NCBI GenBank assembly: GCA_947453125.1
Contig: CANGGC010000025.1
Span: forward strand, 1-11,564
Source: Planctomycetaceae bacterium
GTDB taxonomy: Bacteria; Planctomycetota; Planctomycetia; Pirellulales; UBA1268
Direction of reading: 5' to 3'
DNA: 11,564 nucleotides
In this document: positions 7,453 to 11,564 of the stretch, piece by piece
Layout: each line of letters opens with the position of its first letter
How positions within the stretch are numbered: position 1 is the first letter of the stretch
Position numbers and translations under genes: made by a program
Notes under the pieces: model-generated
Database searches by the model: none
What the model was told of the DNA's origin: nothing
What the model saw: only the letters and a program-made list of their open reading frames with translations

Positions 7453-7487
7453 TCCTCTTGATTCGCGGTACCGCAGTCAAGAGGAGT
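7451..7487 (+). promoter_or_regulatory. Dyad that covers the DUF1501 ribosome-binding site
   Basis: Arms 7454-7461 (CCTCTTGA) and 7477-7484 (TCAAGAGG) are perfect complements. Pairing extends outward by T7453-A7485, a T7452-G7486 wobble and A7451-T7487, giving 11 pairs. The 15-base loop contains a perfect 10-base palindrome, GCGGTACCGC, at 7465-7474. The Shine-Dalgarno sequence AAGAGGAG (7479-7486) lies wholly in the right arm, nine bases before the ATG. As RNA this hairpin would hide the ribosome-binding site; as DNA it could be an operator. Which applies depends on where transcription starts. Confidence 0.5.
7479..7486 (+). promoter_or_regulatory. Ribosome-binding site of the DUF1501 gene
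   Basis: AAGAGGAG lies nine bases before the ATG at 7496. It decides the start against the longer reading frame and is buried in the right arm of the dyad at 7451-7487. Confidence 0.7.
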
Positions 7488-7495
7488 CGGCGTCC

Positions 7496-8803
7496 ATGAA
7501 GTGCACTGGTAACGAACTCGCCCGGCGTGGGTTTCTCTCGGTTGGCGTTGTCGGGGGCCTCGGCCTCTCCCTCGGCGATTTCTTCCGCATGCAGCAGGCG
7601 CGGGGCGACATCAAGAACTACGCCAGCCACGAGGGTACCGCGAAGTCGGTGATCTGCATCTTCCTCCCTGGTGGCATGGCCCATCAGGAGACGTTCGATC
7701 CCAAGCCGTTTGCCCCGGTCGAATACCGCGGGCCGCTGGGGAGCATCGAGACGAATGTGTCCGGTATTCGGATGGGTGAGCTTCTCCCCCACACCGCCAA
7801 GGTGGCCGACAAACTCGCCATCTGCCGCTCGATGACCCACGGTGAGGCGGCCCACGAGCGCGGCACCCACAACATGTTCACCGGCTACCGGCCGAGCCCG
7901 GCGCTGCAGTACCCAAGCATGGGATCGGTGGTGGCCCACGAGTTCGGCCCCCGCCACAATCTTCCCCCGTACGTCTGCATCCCCAATCAGCCCAACGAAT
8001 TTGCCGGGACGGGCTATCTCAGCTCCTCGTACGCCGGCTTCAGCCTCGGGAGCGACCCGGCCGACGGCAATTTTCAAGTCAAGGACCTGAGCCTGCCGAG
8101 CGGTGTCGACGTTCCCCGATTCGACAAGCGGCGGCGGATGCTCGACGTGGTCAACGAGCATTTCCGCGAGAAGGAGAAGAGCGACTCCCTCGACGCGCTC
8201 GACACCTTCTACGACCGTGCCTACAGCATGATCAGCTCCGACAAGGCCCGCGAGGCCTTCGACATGACGAAGGAATCGGACGCGATCAAGGACGAGTACG
8301 GCCGCAATCAGGCCGGGATGCGGATGCTCCTCTCCCGCCGGTTGGTGGAGTCGGGCGTGCGGTTTGTCACCATGACCTATGGCGGCTGGGACATGCACGA
8401 CAACATCGCCGGCTCGATGAAGGGGCAACTGCCCGCCTTCGATCAGGGGTTTGCATCGCTGATCCGCGATCTGGACCGGACCGGTCTGCTCGCCACGACG
8501 CTCGTCTGCGTCTGCTCGGAGTTCGGGCGGACGCCGAAGATCAACGCCACCGCCGGCCGCGACCATTGGCCGAAGGTGTTCAGCGTCGTTATGGCCGGTG
8601 GCGGCCTCAAGCAGGGCATCGTTTACGGCTCGAGCAACGCCACGGCGAGCGAGCCGGAAGACGATCCGCTCACCGTGGAGGATTGGGCCACCACGATCTA
8701 TGACCGGCTGGGCATCGTGGCCGACAAGGAGCTGATGGCTCCTGGCGACCGTCCGATCGAAATTGTCGACGGCGGCAAGGTCCGCAAGGAGCTGATTGCC
8801 TGA
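7496..8803 (+). CDS. DUF1501 family protein with twin-arginine leader
   Basis: The 435-residue product is a DUF1501 protein, a family greatly expanded in planctomycetes and structurally related to sulfatases and alkaline phosphatases. Its biochemical role is unproven. The N-terminus carries ARRGFLSVG (residues 9-17) followed by a glycine-rich hydrophobic stretch, a Tat-type leader as usual in this family, so export in folded form is inferred. Family marks are FLPGGMAHQETFDPKP (56-71), GEAAHERGTHNMFTGYRPSP (116-135), GGWDMHDN (296-303) and CSEFGRTPKINATAGRDHWP (340-359); the last two hold the His and Asp residues expected at the putative metal site. The start at 7496 is chosen over an in-frame start 53 codons upstream because the Tat leader begins here and AAGAGGAG precedes it; that extension would also be low-complexity. 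It is followed on the same strand by the PPC-domain gene, a pairing seen in planctomycetes. Confidence 0.9.
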   Translation: MKCTGNELARRGFLSVGVVGGLGLSLGDFFRMQQARGDIKNYASHEGTAKSVICIFLPGGMAHQETFDPKPFAPVEYRGPLGSIETNVSGIRMGELLPHTAKVADKLAICRSMTHGEAAHERGTHNMFTGYRPSPALQYPSMGSVVAHEFGPRHNLPPYVCIPNQPNEFAGTGYLSSSYAGFSLGSDPADGNFQVKDLSLPSGVDVPRFDKRRRMLDVVNEHFREKEKSDSLDALDTFYDRAYSMISSDKAREAFDMTKESDAIKDEYGRNQAGMRMLLSRRLVESGVRFVTMTYGGWDMHDNIAGSMKGQLPAFDQGFASLIRDLDRTGLLATTLVCVCSEFGRTPKINATAGRDHWPKVFSVVMAGGGLKQGIVYGSSNATASEPEDDPLTVEDWATTIYDRLGIVADKELMAPGDRPIEIVDGGKVRKELIA

Positions 8804-8834
8804 CGTCTCAGGCTTGGGTCGTGCAAGACTGACG

Positions 8835-8866
8835 CCCGGCGTGCAAACGCTCATGCCGGGGGTTTG
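8835..8866 (+). terminator. Terminator-like hairpin between the DUF1501 and PPC genes
   Basis: Arms 8835-8843 (CCCGGCGTG) and 8852-8860 (CATGCCGGG) pair over nine bases with one G-T wobble around an eight-base loop. GGTTTGTC follows, a poor T-tract. It starts 32 bases past the DUF1501 stop. It could end or weaken transcription before the PPC gene. It also makes initiation at the TTG at 8864, immediately after the stem, less likely. Confidence 0.4.
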
Positions 8867-8968
8867 TCTCACGGGCCAAGGACTCTGAGACGACGCGTCA
8901 TGACCACCGCGGCCATTCGCCGCCCGCACCCCAGGAGCAGCGGCGGACCTCGTTCCGCCCGGAAAACG

Positions 8969-11467
8969 ATGCCTCATGCCTGTCGGTCCCGGTTGTCGGT
9001 GAGGGGACTGGTCGTGGCGATGCTGGCGGCGGTCGGCGCCGCAGCGGCAGCGAACGTGGCGGTCGCGTCCTATCCGCAGCTGAGCACCATCCTGCCGCGT
9101 GGGGTGCAGCGGGGCGGCGAGCGCGAACTGACGCTCCAAGGGGCGCGGCTCAAGGATGCAGAAGAGATTCTCTTCCACGCACCGGTCGGGCTCCCGGTGG
9201 CCACGCCACTGGTGGTCCGCGCGATCACGCCGGTTGATGACAACACGATCAAGGCCACGGTTTTCGTCCCGGACGACTACCCGCTCGGGGAGCAACTGCT
9301 CCAGATCCGTTGTAAGTCCGGGATTTCCGACTTCCGCCCGATTCGCATCGGTGCCCTGCCAGTCGCCGACGAGAAGGAGCCCAACGGCTCGCTCCAGGAG
9401 GCGCAGGCCCTCGACCTCAACGTCACCGTCCACGGCGTGGTGGAGAACGAGGATGTCGATCTCTACGCGGTGAAGCTTGCCAAGGGACAGCGGCTCGGAG
9501 TCGATGTCGAGGCACTCCGTCTGGGGAGCTATCTGTTCGATCCGGCGGTCTCGATCCTCGACTCGAAGCGGTTCGAAGTGGCGACGGCGGATGATTCGCC
9601 GGTGGCACAGCAGGATGGCGTGCTCAGCTTTGTTGCCCCCGAGGAGGGGACGTACTACGTGCAGGTTCGGGAGACGAGTTATGCCGGTGACGGCAACTGT
9701 CGCTACCGCCTCCATGTCGGTACGTTTCCACGCCCCACGGCCGTCTACCCGGCGGGGGGCAAGGCGGGGGAAACGGTGTCGGTGACCTTCCTCGGCGATG
9801 CCGCCGGGCCGATCCTGCAGGAGGTGGCCGTGCCGCCGACGGGAACCGTCCTTCCCCTCTTTGCCAAGGACGCCAGCGGCATCTGCCCCTCCTCGATCCC
9901 GTTCCGAATCACGCCGCAGGGCAACCTCCTCGAGGTCGAGCCGAACAATGGCCCGGCCGAGGCGACCACCGGGGAATCGACCCTCGCCTTCAATGGCATC
10001 GTCGGCACCGACGGGGATGTCGATTGCTTCCGGTTCGCGGCCACCAAGGGACAGGTATTCGAGGTCGAGTGCTTCGCGCGGCGGATCCGCAGCGGTCTCG
10101 ATCCCGTCGTCAACATCCTCCGGGCCGATGGCGCGGGGATCGCCGGCAACGACGATTCCCGGGGGCCCGATTCCTACCTCCGGTTTGAGGTGCCGGAGGA
10201 CGGGCAGTACGTCATTCGGGTCACTGATCACCTCGGCCGCGGGCGCCCCGATTTCGTCTACCGCGTCGAACTCCAGCCGGTAACGCCGTCGCTGACGCTC
10301 TCGATCCCCCGCATCGATCGTTATTCGCAGACTCGTCAGCAGATCATGGTGCCGCGCGGCAACCGCTATGCGGTGCTTGTCAATGCGGCCCGCACGAACT
10401 TCGGCGGCGATCTGATCCTCGAGCCCGGGGCGCTTCCCGCCGGAATGACGGCCGTGTACCGCGAGATGCCGGGGGCGGTGTCGCAGATGCCGGTGGTCTT
10501 CGAGGCCACCGCCGACGCGCCGCTGGCGGGGGGGCTCGTGTCGCTCGAGGCCCGCCCCAAGGATGAGAATGTCAAGGTGCGGGGAGCCTTCGAGAACTTT
10601 GCCGACTTCGTCCTCGGACAGCCGAACAACGCCGTCTACTACGGGGCGAAGGTCGACAAGCTCGCGATGGCGGTCGTCGAGCCATTGCCCTTCCACCTCG
10701 AGATCGTGCAACCGAAGGCGCCGCTGGCCCGCAACGGCACCATGAATCTCAAAGTGGTGGTGAATCGGGGCGAGGGATTCGCGCAGCCGGTCACGGTTGA
10801 GTTCCCGTTCCGCTCGCCCGGCATCGGGGCGGGGCCGAGCATCACGATCCCGGCCGATCAGACCGAAGGTCTCTACACGCTCAATGCCGACGGCAATGCT
10901 GCCCTGGGGGTCTGGCCCGTTTACTGCATCGCCCAGGCGGATGCTGGCGGGCCCGCTTGGGCGGCGTCGCAGTTGGCGACACTCGAGGTTGTCGACCCGT
11001 ACACCGTCGCCACGCTCGCCCGGGCTTCGTGCGAGCAGGGGCAGGTCGCCCAGATCGTCTGCACCTTCGAGCAGAAGGTGCCATTCGAGGGGGAGGCGAC
11101 GGCTAGGCTTCAGGGGCTGCCGCCGGAGACTTCGGCGGAGGAGCTCAAGTTCACGAAGGACACGACAGAACTCGTGTTCCAAGTGAAGACCTCCGACAAG
11201 ACGCCCGTCGGCAATCACAAGACGCCGTTTGTCGAGATGGTGGCGACCGTCGCCGGGGAGCCGGTCGCGATGCGCGGCGGTGGGGCAGAGATCCAGGTCG
11301 CCGCCCCTACCGCACCCCCTCCGACCACCCCGGAGCCGGCCCCGGCCCCCGACGCAGCCGCGACTGCGGCTGCTCCCGCTGCCCCGCCCCCGGTGCCGGA
11401 GAAGCCTCTCTCGAGGCTCGAGAAACTCAGGCTTCAAGGGAAGCCGGCAGCGCCTGCTGCCAAGTGA
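8969..11467 (+). CDS. Secreted protein with two PPC (pre-peptidase C-terminal) domains and Pro/Ala-rich tail
   Basis: From the ATG at 8969 the product has 832 residues. A Sec signal peptide (basic residues to 12, hydrophobic Ala-rich core 13-30, likely cut after AVA at 33) is followed by a beta-rich domain at about 35-130 that opens ILPRGVQRGGERELTLQG. PPC domain 1 lies at about 136-250 (EKEPNGSLQEAQ, then ENEDVDLYAVKLAKGQ). PPC domain 2 lies at about 322-438 (EVEPNNGPAEAT, GDVDCFRFAATKGQ, DPVVNILRADGAG). A long beta-rich region follows, then a Pro/Ala linker from about 775 and a short charged end (SRLEKLRLQGK). PPC domains are beta-sandwich accessory modules; no peptidase motif is visible, so the role is probably structural or binding outside the cytoplasm. 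In-frame starts at ATG 8900 or TTG 8864 are possible, but would give an unusually long n-region; 8969 has GGA five bases upstream. The stop lies in the first unit of a tandem array. Confidence 0.85.
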   Translation: MPHACRSRLSVRGLVVAMLAAVGAAAAANVAVASYPQLSTILPRGVQRGGERELTLQGARLKDAEEILFHAPVGLPVATPLVVRAITPVDDNTIKATVFVPDDYPLGEQLLQIRCKSGISDFRPIRIGALPVADEKEPNGSLQEAQALDLNVTVHGVVENEDVDLYAVKLAKGQRLGVDVEALRLGSYLFDPAVSILDSKRFEVATADDSPVAQQDGVLSFVAPEEGTYYVQVRETSYAGDGNCRYRLHVGTFPRPTAVYPAGGKAGETVSVTFLGDAAGPILQEVAVPPTGTVLPLFAKDASGICPSSIPFRITPQGNLLEVEPNNGPAEATTGESTLAFNGIVGTDGDVDCFRFAATKGQVFEVECFARRIRSGLDPVVNILRADGAGIAGNDDSRGPDSYLRFEVPEDGQYVIRVTDHLGRGRPDFVYRVELQPVTPSLTLSIPRIDRYSQTRQQIMVPRGNRYAVLVNAARTNFGGDLILEPGALPAGMTAVYREMPGAVSQMPVVFEATADAPLAGGLVSLEARPKDENVKVRGAFENFADFVLGQPNNAVYYGAKVDKLAMAVVEPLPFHLEIVQPKAPLARNGTMNLKVVVNRGEGFAQPVTVEFPFRSPGIGAGPSITIPADQTEGLYTLNADGNAALGVWPVYCIAQADAGGPAWAASQLATLEVVDPYTVATLARASCEQGQVAQIVCTFEQKVPFEGEATARLQGLPPETSAEELKFTKDTTELVFQVKTSDKTPVGNHKTPFVEMVATVAGEPVAMRGGGAEIQVAAPTAPPPTTPEPAPAPDAAATAAAPAAPPPVPEKPLSRLEKLRLQGKPAAPAAK

Positions 11468-11564
11468 CGACGCTCCTGCCAAGTGACGACGCCTTGCCAA
11501 GTGACGACGCTCCCGCCAAGTGACGACGCTCCCGCCAAGTGACGACGCTCCCGCCAAGTGACGA
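11459..11564. repeat. Tandem array of a 19-base unit, running off the window end
   Basis: Six head-to-tail units start at 11459, 11478, 11496, 11515, 11534 and 11553. The unit is GCCAAGTGACGACGCTCCC. Units 3, 4 and 5 are identical; unit 1 ends in T instead of C; unit 2 is 18 bases and ends CCTT; unit 6 is cut after 12 bases by the window end. There are no spacers, so it is not a CRISPR array. The first unit overlaps the end of the PPC-protein gene: its GCC AAG TGA gives the last two residues and the stop. Each unit contains TGA, and because units are mostly 19 bases the array places stops in all three forward frames. The true length is unknown. Confidence 0.95.

Noticed and set aside
7337..7495. 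Upstream extension of the DUF1501 frame by 53 codons
   Set aside because: The Tat leader starts at 7496 behind a strong Shine-Dalgarno sequence. The extension runs through a region with promoter-like and dyad elements.
8864..8968. Earlier starts (TTG 8864, ATG 8900) for the PPC protein
   Set aside because: Both give a long Arg-rich stretch before the signal peptide, and the TTG sits directly after a hairpin. ATG 8900 cannot be excluded, so the choice of 8969 is provisional.
7115..11557. A 1480-codon open frame on the - strand spanning the DUF1501 and PPC genes
   Set aside because: It lies antisense to two well-identified genes that share one reading frame, crosses their intergenic hairpins and the tandem array, and translates to Arg/Asp/His/Leu-rich sequence with no recognisable domain. 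The lack of stops follows from GC-rich codon use on the other strand.
11459..11564. CRISPR array
   Set aside because: The units are contiguous with no spacers and are only 18-19 bases long.

Overview
The window is GC-rich bacterial DNA that looks planctomycete. The pairing of a DUF1501 protein with a secreted protein carrying two PPC domains, a membrane-anchored DUF11-repeat protein, a long secreted protein of no recognised family, and a tetrahydromethanopterin-linked formyltransferase (FhcD) outside methanogens all point that way. The order (perhaps Pirellulales) is only a guess. There are seven protein genes. I see no tRNA, rRNA, CRISPR array, insertion sequence or phage gene, and no gap between genes exceeds about 255 bases.

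Left part, 1-4695. The 3' end of a prolyl-oligopeptidase-family (S9) gene on the + strand (1-186) meets nnrE (NAD(P)H-hydrate epimerase) on the - strand tail to tail, with 20 bases between the stops. Three - strand genes follow one another in transcription order: fhcD (4695-3793), the DUF11-repeat envelope protein (3692-1050) and nnrE (923-207), with gaps of 100 and 126 bases. They could share a transcript, but their functions are unrelated and a weak hairpin lies between the last two.

Right part, 4833-11564. From a divergent 137-base region, three + strand genes for exported proteins follow: an 802-residue protein of unknown function, a DUF1501 protein with a twin-arginine leader, and a PPC-domain protein with a Pro/Ala-rich tail. 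A strong hairpin with a T-tract closes the first gene. The second has a dyad whose right arm covers its ribosome-binding site. A terminator-like hairpin separates the second from the third. The window ends in a tandem array of a 19-base unit; its first copy supplies the last two codons and the stop codon of the PPC gene.

No defence or mobile system is visible. The most useful leads are the DUF1501 leader dyad, the stop-codon-embedded tandem array, the fhcD gene standing apart from other fhc genes, and an excess of GATC.
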